Shown here piece by piece: positions 52,241 to 61,871 of a DNA stretch of 64,000 nucleotides. The translations under genes and the position numbers were made by a program. Source of the stretch: Nilaparvata lugens (Eukaryota; Arthropoda; Insecta; Hemiptera; Delphacidae); assembly GCF_014356525.2 (NCBI RefSeq), contig NC_052518.1, positions 29,287,179 to 29,351,178 of the forward strand. The letters are read 5' to 3'. The notes beneath the pieces were generated by a model. The model was not told the DNA's origin and did no database searches. It saw only the letters and a list, made by a program, of their open reading frames with translations. How positions within the stretch are numbered: position 1 is the first letter of the stretch; each line of letters starts with the position of its first letter.

Positions 52241-53071
52241 GGTGAGCCCAACTCTTGTTTAGTTAATACGGAGTTTTCACTAACCACAACAAGTATGGGA
52301 ATTACATTGGAGGAGCTCAAAGAAATCCTGGAAAAGCATAAGCAGGAAATACTCGACGGCCAGAGCAAGCTAGAATCGCAACTAAATAGATCAATTGAGA
52401 TGTGCTTCGGCCTAATAAAAGAAAATTCTCAAAAGATAGCTGAACAGCAGGAGACTATTGTTGCTCAAAAGGCTATGATTGAGACACTAAAGGCAGAGAA
52501 AAAGAAATGCGAGTCGAATATGAGTGCTATGGGGAAACGTCTCAGTGAGATTGAACAGTACTCTCGAAAAAACAAGCTGGAGATCTTCGGAATTCCTGAG
52601 AGCGCGACTGAGAGTGATGCATCACTCAAGAAGACCGTCGTCGACGTAGGGAAAGCGCTGGGGGTCGCCATCAAGGAGGAAGCAATAATCGCCTGCCATC
52701 GTATTCCAGCTGCCAATCGCCCTGACAAAGGTATCATTGTTAAGTTTCTGCGAAGAGATGAACCTGACGGGCTGCTCGCGAAGAGAAAGGTAAAAAGAGA
52801 CTTTTCAACTAGACACATACCTGGACGCACGGATGACAACCTCATCTACATAAATATCTCGTTGTCTAAGGAGAGGAGGATTCTTTTTTCCAAAGCACGT
52901 AAGTTGAAATCACAGTTCAACTACAAATATGTGTGGACTGACAGGAATGGTAGGGTTAAAGTGAGAAGGGATGACGACAGAAAATCTAAGGTGATTGTGA
53001 TTGATGATGAGAGTGAATTGAATCGCATTATAGAGAGGGAAACTTTGAAATGCGGACCTAATGATAGTTGA
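52241..53071 (+). CDS. Non-LTR C ORF1, coiled coil and FP-like domain
   Basis: In phase with the PHD-finger part at 46558-46743 across the element B insertion. From the first Met (52295) the product is 258 aa: a long coiled coil (LEELKEILEKHKQEIL..., about residues 3-90), then EIEQYSRKNKLEIFGIPES, ACHRIPAANRPDKG and a basic FP-like C terminus. It should bind the element RNA. Confidence 0.8.
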   Translation, partial: GEPNSCLVNTEFSLTTTSMGITLEELKEILEKHKQEILDGQSKLESQLNRSIEMCFGLIKENSQKIAEQQETIVAQKAMIETLKAEKKKCESNMSAMGKRLSEIEQYSRKNKLEIFGIPESATESDASLKKTVVDVGKALGVAIKEEAIIACHRIPAANRPDKGIIVKFLRRDEPDGLLAKRKVKRDFSTRHIPGRTDDNLIYINISLSKERRILFSKARKLKSQFNYKYVWTDRNGRVKVRRDDDRKSKVIVIDDESELNRIIERETLKCGPNDS

Positions 53072-53510
53072 AAATTTTACAACTTATTTCAATTATTTAT
53101 CATACAATGTCAGACTTAATTCAATGGTTTTTTCACAATGTCATAAAATGCTATCTTATGTTACTAATTTTATTCCTTGCCCTGCAAATATGTTGTATTG
53201 TATGGTGAACTTTTTAATTTCTCCTGGAATTCTCTATTACAAGAACTTAGCCTATACTAGTAGTAAGGTCACAAGATGCATTGGAGTATGTGATTATGAT
53301 TATGCAGAGTACTACAAGCATGCCCATATTATGTATGTAATAGGAGATTATGCATCTAGGCAGATCATCTTTATTTTTGATTACATATTTGTATTGAAAT
53401 TTTTCTATATCATATTCTCATACCGTGATGTGGTTCCATTGTTTTTCTGTGTTATTGTTGTTTCATGTCCACATACACTAAATTTACTTCTAAAATTATT
53501 TTTGCGTTGA
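53061..53510 (+). CDS. Unexplained 149-aa ORF between ORF1 and ORF2 of non-LTR C
   Basis: It starts ten bases before the ORF1 stop and ends eleven bases before the ORF2 start, so it fills the whole gap. It is Cys- and aromatic-rich, with a hydrophobic C-terminal segment (FIFDYIFVLKFFYIIFS, then FFCVIVVSC) that could be a membrane helix or a by-product of T-rich sequence. With this AT content, 149 codons without a stop is unlikely by chance. No family recognised. Confidence 0.45.
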   Translation: MIVENFTTYFNYLSYNVRLNSMVFSQCHKMLSYVTNFIPCPANMLYCMVNFLISPGILYYKNLAYTSSKVTRCIGVCDYDYAEYYKHAHIMYVIGDYASRQIIFIFDYIFVLKFFYIIFSYRDVVPLFFCVIVVSCPHTLNLLLKLFLR

Positions 53511-53521
53511 TATTATAGATT

Positions 53522-56491
53522 ATGCCAGTAGCAAAACTTCTTTGTTCAATTGAGGAAACAAATACATTTATTACAGGATCAGAAGGCATCTGCATATATC
53601 ACCAAAATATAAGAAGCATGCACTCAAATTTCGACTTATTTCTATTGCATCTTAACAGCCTTTCTGTGAAACCATTAATAATTATACTTAGCGAGGCGTG
53701 GTTACAGCATGAGAAGGATGTTCTCTTATACCAAATAGATAACTACGAAAGCTTTTCCGCATTTTCTGCTTTGTCTAGAGCTAGTGGTATAGTGGCTTAT
53801 GTGCATAAATCTGTTGTTGCAGTGTTGGGAGATTTCGCAATTCCAAATTGTGATTGTTTGCTTTTAAATTGTATCTATGGTAGTCTCAAATTTTCGGTTA
53901 TGGGAGTTTATAGATTGCATATTGGTGATCGTCAGTTATTTGTTAATAATTTGAGACTCGCTCTTGAGAATATTCCAATAAATGAATTAATTTGTCTAGG
54001 AGACTTTAATATTGATATAGGCTCAAACGATATAATTGCGGATGATTATCTTGACTGCTTAAACAGTAATGGGCTCGAACAGTTGATTGATATCGATACT
54101 AGGGTAACAGAGATATCATCGACTTGCATCGATCATTTCTCTTATCGCTCTATCCGGGTCACTATCAGTAGAGTTGCCGTAATAGATAACTCAATCACAG
54201 ATCACAGAGCGGTAATAGGCTTCTTGCCAGTTGGACAAATGAAAAGAACTTTGTGTGATTGTCCTGAAATAAATAAACTAGATTATCAGCTACTTTCTAA
54301 TAACATCAGATCCCATTCATGGACCAATATACTCGAAATAGATGACACAAATACTGCATTTAACAAATTTTATGAAACCTTCAATAGTATTTTAAATAGA
54401 TCCACAATTAAACGTAAACTAAAAAATAAAATCAAAATGATAAAACCGTGGATGACACCTGGATTGTCAAACAGTATTGCTGTAAAGGATAAATTATATA
54501 AGTTACATAAACGAATGCCAAATAATACCGCTTTAAAGAATAAATTCATAGCAATGAGAAATAACGTGAAGCAATGGGTAAAAAATGCAAAATGTAAATA
54601 TTACTCTGACAATCTGCTTTTACACTCCAAGAACTCTAAAAAGAAATGGGAAATTCTGAAATCATTATTACCTGGTGAGAGCAATAGTATTCAAAATATA
54701 CAGTTAAATGAGGATGGAACAATCATCAGTGATAGTAAAAGCGTTGCAAATTTGTTCAACGAGTATTTTATTGATCTACCTGAAAAACTCTCCCAATCTC
54801 TTCCACAAGTATCAGATGATATAGTCCAGCAGTACAATTGCGAATTTCAAAGCGAGCAAAGTCATACGACCATCTTTCTCAGCCCGATTGATGAATGTGA
54901 AATAATTCAAACCGTTAAAAAACTCAAATTAAACGTCAGCTCTGGTAATGATGGATTAACATCAAGAATCTTAAAGGAGAATATCACTCACTTGTCCACT
55001 GTTATAGCATACTTATTTAATTTGGCGATAGTTGAAGGGCAGTTTCCAAAAATATTGAAAACAGGTACCGTAATCCCTATATTTAAAAAAGGGGATAGGA
55101 TGTCCAAAACAAACTACCGTCCCATCTCACTCTTACCTACTCTATCAAAGGTGTTTGAGAAACTTATTAAAAAAAGATTAATGAACTTTTTAGATAACAA
55201 CTTTTTCTTCTCCAATCAACAGTTTGGTTTCAGGCAGAATCTCAACACCGAGCTTGCCCTTCAACATTTCCTGCAAAATATATACTTAGGATTAAATAAA
55301 AAACAAGGTAATTGTGCTGCTGGATTGTTTATCGATATCAGTAAAGCATTTGATACTGTAAATCATGATCTTCTGCTACATAAACTGTGGCGAGCAGGTA
55401 TTAGAGGTGCACCCTTGGAACTGCTTGGAACTTTCCTACAGGGAAGAAGTCAGGCAGTAAAAATTAATAATCAAATTAGTGACTTGCGTGATATCTGTCA
55501 TGGGGTCCCTCAAGGGTCGGTCCTGGGACCTATATTATTCTTGATCTACATTAATGACTTATTCAATGGTGACTTTAAGGGACAATTAACAACTTTTGCA
55601 GATGACACTGCCTTATCATACAGTCCGGACCAACAGGACCAACTTGCTTATGACATGCAACAGGACTTGAATAAACTGTCATTTTGGTTCACTTGTAATA
55701 AGTTGGCAATGAATGTTCAAAAAACTAATTACATCTTGTTCAGTCTAAGTGGCAGTAGAAGTTTTCCTATGCCTATCTTCCTCCACAGATTTCACTGTAG
55801 GCGTGACTCTTGCAGTTGCCCTGTTGTGAAAATGGAATCCAATGTAAAATATCTAGGGGTGCTTCTAGATCATAACTTGAATTGGAAGTCCCACATTAAG
55901 TCCCTCAAGAAATCTCTTCAGTTCTACCTTAGAACAATATTTAAATTAAAGCAGATGAGCAATAAAAGTACCCTGAAAGAGATTTATTACACATTTGCCC
56001 ATTCAAGAATAAGTTATGGATTGAGTTGTTGGGGAAGTACATATTATTCCATTTTGGATCCCATTATAAAGCTACAGAAGTCTTTTATCCGAATAATTGC
56101 TGGTGTAGGATACAGGGATAGCACTTTACCACTATTTCAAGAATTCGAGATACTCCCTCTGAGACACATGTATATCCACAAGGTACTTAATATTTTCTAC
56201 CTGCTGAGTGGGAATGATGGTGTAATAGTAAGCTATTGTGAGGTGGTGGAGGGCTCTCATTTGACGCGAGGAGTACTGAATCGCCATCTCCGAGGATTGA
56301 GACCTAACTGTACCCTTTTCAAAAAATCTTTTATGTTCCTCACCCCAAAATTTTTCAATCTTTTTCCTATACACATCAAGATTAATTTTGGGTCCCAAAA
56401 TAATAAGTATTACATCAAAACTAGCATAAAAAGATGGCTACTAAACTGTGATAGGGTTGGGGTGGAAATGATGTACAACTCCGTAATATAG
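53522..56491 (+). CDS. Non-LTR C ORF2: endonuclease and reverse transcriptase
   Basis: 989 codons, intact. Endonuclease region: IYHQNIRSMHSN, IILSEAWLQHE, ICLGDFNIDIG, SITDHRAV. RT: NYRPISLLPTLSKVFEK, LFIDISKAFDTVNHD, GVPQGSVLGPILFLIYINDL, and FADDTALSY at about residue 692. C-terminal part with CRRDSCSCPVVKMES, VKYLGVLLDHNL and HSRISYGLSCWG. CR1-like by overall pattern. Related to element D. Confidence 0.9.
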   Translation: MPVAKLLCSIEETNTFITGSEGICIYHQNIRSMHSNFDLFLLHLNSLSVKPLIIILSEAWLQHEKDVLLYQIDNYESFSAFSALSRASGIVAYVHKSVVAVLGDFAIPNCDCLLLNCIYGSLKFSVMGVYRLHIGDRQLFVNNLRLALENIPINELICLGDFNIDIGSNDIIADDYLDCLNSNGLEQLIDIDTRVTEISSTCIDHFSYRSIRVTISRVAVIDNSITDHRAVIGFLPVGQMKRTLCDCPEINKLDYQLLSNNIRSHSWTNILEIDDTNTAFNKFYETFNSILNRSTIKRKLKNKIKMIKPWMTPGLSNSIAVKDKLYKLHKRMPNNTALKNKFIAMRNNVKQWVKNAKCKYYSDNLLLHSKNSKKKWEILKSLLPGESNSIQNIQLNEDGTIISDSKSVANLFNEYFIDLPEKLSQSLPQVSDDIVQQYNCEFQSEQSHTTIFLSPIDECEIIQTVKKLKLNVSSGNDGLTSRILKENITHLSTVIAYLFNLAIVEGQFPKILKTGTVIPIFKKGDRMSKTNYRPISLLPTLSKVFEKLIKKRLMNFLDNNFFFSNQQFGFRQNLNTELALQHFLQNIYLGLNKKQGNCAAGLFIDISKAFDTVNHDLLLHKLWRAGIRGAPLELLGTFLQGRSQAVKINNQISDLRDICHGVPQGSVLGPILFLIYINDLFNGDFKGQLTTFADDTALSYSPDQQDQLAYDMQQDLNKLSFWFTCNKLAMNVQKTNYILFSLSGSRSFPMPIFLHRFHCRRDSCSCPVVKMESNVKYLGVLLDHNLNWKSHIKSLKKSLQFYLRTIFKLKQMSNKSTLKEIYYTFAHSRISYGLSCWGSTYYSILDPIIKLQKSFIRIIAGVGYRDSTLPLFQEFEILPLRHMYIHKVLNIFYLLSGNDGVIVSYCEVVEGSHLTRGVLNRHLRGLRPNCTLFKKSFMFLTPKFFNLFPIHIKINFGSQNNKYYIKTSIKRWLLNCDRVGVEMMYNSVI

Positions 56492-56601
56492 TTCCAAAGG
56501 CTGTTCATTTATTTCCTTGTACACTGCGTATTACAGTCCCAAAGGATCCAATGGTAATTGAATTGATTATTCTAAATGATATTTGAGTACTGTTTAATTA
56601 A

Positions 56602-56643
<42 letters not shown>

Positions 56644-57196
56644 ATATGTATGTATTATATATTATATATTTATTATTATTCCACGAGCCATTTTATATAT
56701 GGTTGTTGTTGTATTATGTATGTTGTGGTTTCGGTATTCTAAATTTTTCAAACCCTTACCTTATTGTGCTTGCTAATTTTGACTTTTGTCTGAGATTTGC
56801 GTATCATGTCTTATCTTGAGCTTGTTGTTATTTTATTTTATGCATAGAATTTTCCACTCTTGCTGATTTATGTATTTCTGTCTTTATCAATTCATCTCAA
56901 ATTAATTAATTTATTATTCTTATTGTATTTTTTCATTAAAAGAAAATAGGTATTGCATACACTATTTTAGATAGTTCTTAGTTTTTTTTTTAGTTATTTA
57001 TTTTTCTCTCTTTCGTTTTCGTTTTCAATAAATATTGTTTTTTTCTGTCTCTCTGATGCTCCTCCATGCGGACGTGACTTAGTCACTTGCATGGTAGAAT
57101 ATTTCTGTATATTATGTGAAATTTCTGCAAGTGCAATTTTGTAATTATTTTGTTTTTTTATACGGAAATAAAGATTATTATTATATATATTATATT
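56492..57196 (+). other. 3' UTR of non-LTR C
   Basis: Non-coding. Includes an (at)n run at 56608-56648, a segment ctccatgcggacgtgactta typical of CR1-like 3' ends, and the terminal acggaaataaagattattattat. A short frame at 56576-56776 runs through the (at)n tract and is not credible. Confidence 0.6.
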
Positions 57197-57510
57197 AAAC
57201 AAGCGCAAACTAGTGTGAAATACAATAACAAATCAGTTGAAATTTTAGTAAATATAATACCATTTATATAAGTACTTCAGATTCGACAGGAAAGAATATA
57301 AAATATGCTGCAATTCAACATATCTAAAAAGCAACAATTGTATACTGGTCACTAAGAAATGCTATTTATGCAAATCAGGGAAAATATAGAGTGATAGCAT
57401 TGGAAAAGTCAAATCCAATTATAAACCTGATTTTTTATTTATTGTATATACACCTGATGAATATATTTATGTAATTATACATCATTATATGATCAGTATA
57501 AATGGAAAGT

Positions 57511-57826
57511 CATTCATAACATATTTTCAACTTCATTATAACGGTATGGTATTAAAGGGAAAGAAGTTTTAGAAGACTTCACAGAATATGCATGACATTG
57601 GAGACATAACACCAATCATTGCAACAGTAACTATTACTCAAAATAAATAAACAAAAAGATTGAATAATAAATTATGAAAAATAATAAACTTACATCCTAG
57701 AATGTACTGCAATATCTTCAAGAGTAAATTCATTTGCAAAGTCTTAATATTTCAAATGAATATTCATGAATACAGAGTGCATTAACAGTCAACGTGGAGA
57801 GGGTGTTGAAAACCCGACAATAGTAG
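57511..57826. other. No gene seen; probably ORF1-ORF2 spacer of non-LTR A
   Basis: AT-rich. It lies just downstream (minus strand) of the ORF1 stop of element A at 57827, so it may be the intergenic part of that element. I could not confirm continuity with 45767. Confidence 0.35.
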
Positions 57827-58335
57827 CTAATTGAGATCAGAGAGCCTAACAGCGGAACGAATCCGCTTTCCTTCACCCTCTCCCTCAACCCATTTCACAA
57901 TTCCATCACTGGACCACACTTTGGAAAAGCCAAATTTCGCTGCTGCCGCCTTGTAGACCTACAATCGAAGCATTGTTAGATCCTCTTTTATTGTGATAAT
58001 GGACCCCTTCGAAATCTTCTTCCTTTCAAACACTCGCTGACGCTCCCTGTAGCCAGAAAAGTGCACAATGATTGGTCTAGGACGCACTGTGCCGCTCGCA
58101 TCCGGAGGCTGCCTCTTTCCAACTCTGTGCGAGTGCTGGATTCGTTCCAGAGAAAAGTCATCAAGCTGCAGCTTAGTCTTGAAAACATCAAGGACCAGTT
58201 GATCGGTGTCCTCATTTGGTCTTTCCTGTATCCTGAAAACCCTCAGACTCATACATCACTGATACTGTTCTATATCGTCGGTGCGATGTTGAAAATCAGA
58301 CTCGAGTTTTATCACCCGCTTTTTGAGAGCACGTC
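57827..58335 (-). pseudogene. Non-LTR A ORF1, FP-like, two nonsense codons
   Basis: 58335-58255 reads LKKRV and DIEQYQ (end of a coiled coil), then TGA. 58252-57959 is the FP-like domain (VFRIQERPNED, HSHRVGKRQPP, RPRPIIVHFSGYRERQRV, ITIKEDLTMLRL). It is followed by TAG, then VYKAAAAKFGF to the natural end LSDLN at 57827. 5'-truncated at the junction with Polinton 2 near 58335. Its orientation and position suit the element whose ORF2 is at 42676-45491. Confidence 0.7.
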
Positions 58336-58560
58336 TACATTGAGAAGGAAGCATAGCCGCATAGCCATCTATCTATACCTGCACATCTATACCCGAGGAG
58401 ATACCTGTCCTTCACGCATCAACCAACACATGTAAGTACATTTTTACTTTGATTTTATCCTTGGAGGGGAGTCGGAGAAGAGGAAAACTATCCTCGGAGG
58501 GGAGGATTTTTGTCCTCCGAGGACAAAAATCCTTCTACAGCATACTGCATGCATGTGATT
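58336..58560 (-). other. Polinton 2 sequence between two-exon gene and BIR gene
   Basis: Matches the inverse of 11640-11790, including gaggagatacctgtc and caacacatgtaagtac, and about two palindromic gtcctccgaggac repeats. The remaining upstream part seen in Polinton 1 is absent. Confidence 0.65.
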
Positions 58561-58854
58561 TTTTTTTAGCTCATCTTTACAATATACTATATCTGGGTAA
58601 TCTTCTCCTCCCCCTTCTTTCTCGCACTCTTCATATAAACAAAACGGTAAATGTATTACTTTTTCAAATGGATTTTCGATAATATATTTGCAATAGACAC
58701 ATTGCAGATAGTGATTTTTATGTAAGAAATAACCATTTCTTGCAAAATAGTCTGCTTTATCAGATAATGATTTACAATAGTCACAATGTAGATGATGATG
58801 ATGATTTTCAAAATAAAAGTTAAAAGTTAAATATCTTTCTTCATATTGGCGTAG
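58561..58854 (-). pseudogene. C-terminal part of BIR gene, Polinton 2
   Basis: The order is as in Polinton 1: YQYEERYLTFN, a short His run in place of about 33 bases, HCDYCKSLSDKA, ARNGYFLHKNHY, CVYCKYIIENPFEKV. The frame is split from its N-terminal part by non-LTR D. Confidence 0.75.
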
Positions 58855-59052
58855 AATATGTCAGTTATGATCAAACGCTCGTGGCGGAAAGACGTTCTGA
58901 GGCCGACTGCTCTTATCAATAGTGAATAACAAGATAACCGTGTTGTTTCTAAAAATAAATTACAACCCTGGATGAATGATATCTTGCTATCCCAAATTAA
59001 CAAGAAAAATGCATTGTATGAAAAACATTTAAAACACCCAGAAAACATATAA

Positions 59053-60978
59053 ATGAAGGAAGCCTACAATGTTTTGAAAAATTTACTACGAACTCAAATA
59101 GTAGAAGTGAAAAATTTATACTATAAAAAATTATTTGAAACAAATAGAAATAACGCAAAGAAACAGTGGCGAACATTAAATAGTATAATAGGTAATGACA
59201 AAAACCATGTCCAAAATATTGCCTTGAAGAATGAAAATGGAGCGATTGAGGATGACCCAAAGTTGGTGGCCAACATATTTAATTTTTTTTTTTGTACTGT
59301 GGCAAAGGGTCTTAGAGAGAGGATAATCACAGATATTTCCTTGATAGCCCAAAATAACAAATTGAGAAGAGGATTGTTTGGGAAAGAACGCATTGATAAT
59401 AGTATGTTTTTTTACCCAACTACATCAAACGAGATATCAAATATCATCAATTCACTCAATAACCGTAAGGCCCCGGGATTCGATGATATAACTCCTGTAA
59501 TGTTAAAACATATACTGCCAGATATTGTTGATGTTTTGGTCCACCTAAATAATCAAAGCCTCTGTTCTGGAGTATTCCCAGATTCATTGAAGAAAACCAT
59601 TATAAAGCCATTATACAAGAAGGGTGATCCATGTGACCCCACCAATTACCGCCCAATTGCTTTATTGTCATTGTTCTCCAAAAATCTCGAGAAGGTTGTC
59701 AAAGCCCGATTAATGCAATTTCTATCGATGCATAATTTTTTTAGCAAATCCCAGTATGGGTTCAGAGAAGGATTAAATACAGAGAAAGCACTACTGGATT
59801 ACATGATCAATGTTTATGATTCACTTAATGGGGGAGGCCTTTGTGCAGGGATTTTTGTTGATATTATGAAGGCATTTGATACTGTCAATCACTCCCTGCT
59901 TTTATCGAGGATGAGTGATGCAGGGGTGAGAGGCATACCACTCAACTGGTTTCGATCGTACTTGTCTGGGAGAACTCTACAAACAAAAGTAAACGGCACT
60001 CTAAGTGAGAGAGGTCTAGTTGAATTCGGTATTCCCCAAGGATCGGTGTTATCGGAACCACTTTTTCTTATCTATGTCAATGAATTATGTAATGGGTTGT
60101 TTAGGGGTAGACTCACTGCCTTTGCAGATGATACGGCTCTTTTTTATAAAGCTAACTCTATAGAAGAATTACATGCCGACATGCAAGCAGATGTAATGGC
60201 ACTAAGATGGTGGTTCACAAACAACTATATGTTAATGAGCCCCAAAACAAAATATATGATATCCAGTTTATTGCAAAATGTACAGTTCCCTTTGCCACTC
60301 AGGTACCACATGTTATCATGTGTCGAAAACACAACCTGCTGTTGCCCACAAATTGATCAGGTAGAAGAAATAAAATATTTAGGTCTAGTATTAGACTCCA
60401 AAGTTAAATGGAAAAATCATTTGAACTACCTAAAACAGAAACTTATCAAGTACATACGAATATTTTATTTGCTGAGAACAGTTTGCGATGCAGGATTGTT
60501 GAAGTCTGTTTACTATGCCTTGGTAAATTCAAAGCTAGAGTATGGATTGGTGTTGTGGGGTGGTGCTTATTCCACGACCTTGAATCCAATAATTGTACTA
60601 CAAAAGTTTTTTATTCGTATTTTAGCTTGGAAGTCAAAGATGGAACCTTCAGCACCTCTATTTAAACAGTTTGCCATTCTCCCCCTGAGAAGCCTATAGA
60701 TATACAAAGTTCTGAGGAATTTCTTTGACCGAAGTGGAACAAACAACGGTAACGCTAACCTAAAGAAAAGTATTTTGAGAAATAAATCGGAAGTATGTGT
60801 ACCCAAACCTAATAAAAGTCACTTCATGAAGTTTTTCTCATATCAGGCTCCTAAGTTCTACAACCTACTACCCTTAGAAATACGCCAATGTGAAAAGCGA
60901 ACAAAATTCCTGAAAAGTGTCAAGATTTTTTTACTAAATATAGAAAACGTTGATATATTTTTCAAAACACTCATATAG
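59053..60978 (+). pseudogene. Non-LTR D reverse transcriptase
   Basis: Open from 59053 to a TAG at 60697-60699, then continuing in the same frame (IYKVLRNFF...) to 60978. RT motifs: NYRPIALLSLFSKN, GIFVDIMKAFDTVNHS, IPQGSVLSEPLFLIYVNEL, TAFADDTALFY. Upstream sequence to 58855 contains one more stop. There is no endonuclease, so it is dead on arrival. Confidence 0.85.
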
Positions 60979-61465
60979 TCATATAAATCAAATTAAAAAA
61001 GAGTACGGAAGGCTAGCTATAGAATTCTCTGTAATAGTTAACCCCAATGTAGAGCACAGTGTATTAAGTTCAAAGCCTAAATTGTGAAATTTTCTTACAT
61101 TCTTAAGAGCAATACTAAAGTGTTCAAAATTGGTCGGCCTCAACCACTCTATTCCACTGAGCAGTAGTTTGAATATTAATTATTTATCACCATCTCCCAC
61201 AGGTTTTTACCTCGAGATGCATGATTCCCTTAAGAACAGTTAGTTTATTAGGTACTTTTCTTATCAATTCGGACATAGATTATTGCTGTATTAATCTATT
61301 TAATACATTAATTTTTTTTATTGATTTCAAATCAACTAGTTTAGTTTTTAATGTTAAACATGCTATTTTTAAGATTTTGATTTGTTTTTGTAAAAATTAT
61401 ATTATGTCACAGCTTTGTTTTATTGTATCATATTTTGTCAACGTGGAATCAATAAAATTTAATTT
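60979..61465 (+). other. 3' UTR of non-LTR D
   Basis: AT-rich, with a short frame of 100 codons (61221-61523) that runs over the element end and is not credible. No other feature. Confidence 0.45.
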
Positions 61466-61782
61466 CATTTCATATTATTATCGAAATTCTCCTCTTCAAT
61501 TGTTATATCATCTTTCCTTCTGAATGCACAGTTCGGACTGTGCCTTGCATGTTCTATTGCTGGTATGTCACTTTCTTCCCATTTTCCCAAATAAATTGAA
61601 CAAAATACACAGCGCACAATGTCTGGTACACATGCAAATATAAATCCCTCTCTTGCCATGTTTTCCGCTGACAAATGCTGAGAAGATTTCGTCCATCTTT
61701 TATCAAAAGTTAATAATCTTAATATTTCATGCAACATTATCTGATCCTGAGATAACATTTTCACACAGTGTTCTTCTGCCAA
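61466..61782 (-). pseudogene. N-terminal part of BIR gene, Polinton 2
   Basis: Carries a complete BIR: LLTFDKRWTKSSQHLS, then GF, then C58-x2-C61-x16-H78-x6-C85 (numbered from 61782) with LGKWEESD and EHARHSPNC. No stop codon in this part, unlike Polinton 1. The rest of the gene is beyond element D at 58561-58854. The true start may be the internal Met of MLSQDQIM. Confidence 0.82.
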
Positions 61783-61871
61783 TGCTAATTCATAACTGAT
61801 TTAAAAACATGCAGTTGTACTCTATCACTCTAATTCTATATCATCCTGATCGTTATTCTTTTGTTTTTCAG
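61783..61871 (+). promoter_or_regulatory. Divergent spacer between BIR and polymerase, Polinton 2
   Basis: Short shared upstream region. Ends with the conserved acceptor cttttgtttttcag at 61871, with the polymerase exon beginning aatctaac at 61872. On the minus strand a second acceptor-like ttttaaatcag precedes the BIR frame in both copies. Confidence 0.5.

Larger units (their letters stand above)
46165..57196 (+). mobile_element. Non-LTR retrotransposon C, full length, interrupted by B
   Basis: CR1-like element: 5' UTR from about 46165, ORF1 with a PHD finger (46558-46743, continued 52241-53071), an intervening ORF (53061-53510), ORF2 (53522-56491), and a 3' UTR ending acggaaataaagattattattat near 57180. 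A 6-bp duplication (taaaca) flanks it. All coding parts are open, so before element B arrived it may have been active. Confidence 0.85.
46099..57510. repeat. Tandem repeat unit U2, split by non-LTR C
   Basis: The left part is 46099-46164 and the right part 57191-57510. The right part has about 130 bases not in U1. The break is flanked by taaaca on both sides (46159-46164 and about 57196-57201), the target duplication of element C. Confidence 0.7.
58855..61465 (+). mobile_element. Non-LTR retrotransposon D, 5'-truncated, inside the BIR gene
   Basis: Begins within the end of the endonuclease-RT linker (LQPWMNDILLSQINKKN) and ends with aataaaatttaatttc at about 61465. Flanking sequence on both sides belongs to the BIR gene; the duplication is short and ambiguous (atat). 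Related to element C but diverged. Confidence 0.82.

Noticed and set aside
58449..58682. Plus-strand frame near the BIR gene of Polinton 2
   Set aside because: Antisense shadow of the BIR C-terminal part and of the palindromic repeat.
61221..61523. 100-codon hydrophobic frame at the end of element D
   Set aside because: AT-rich 3' UTR that runs over the element border into the BIR gene antisense strand.
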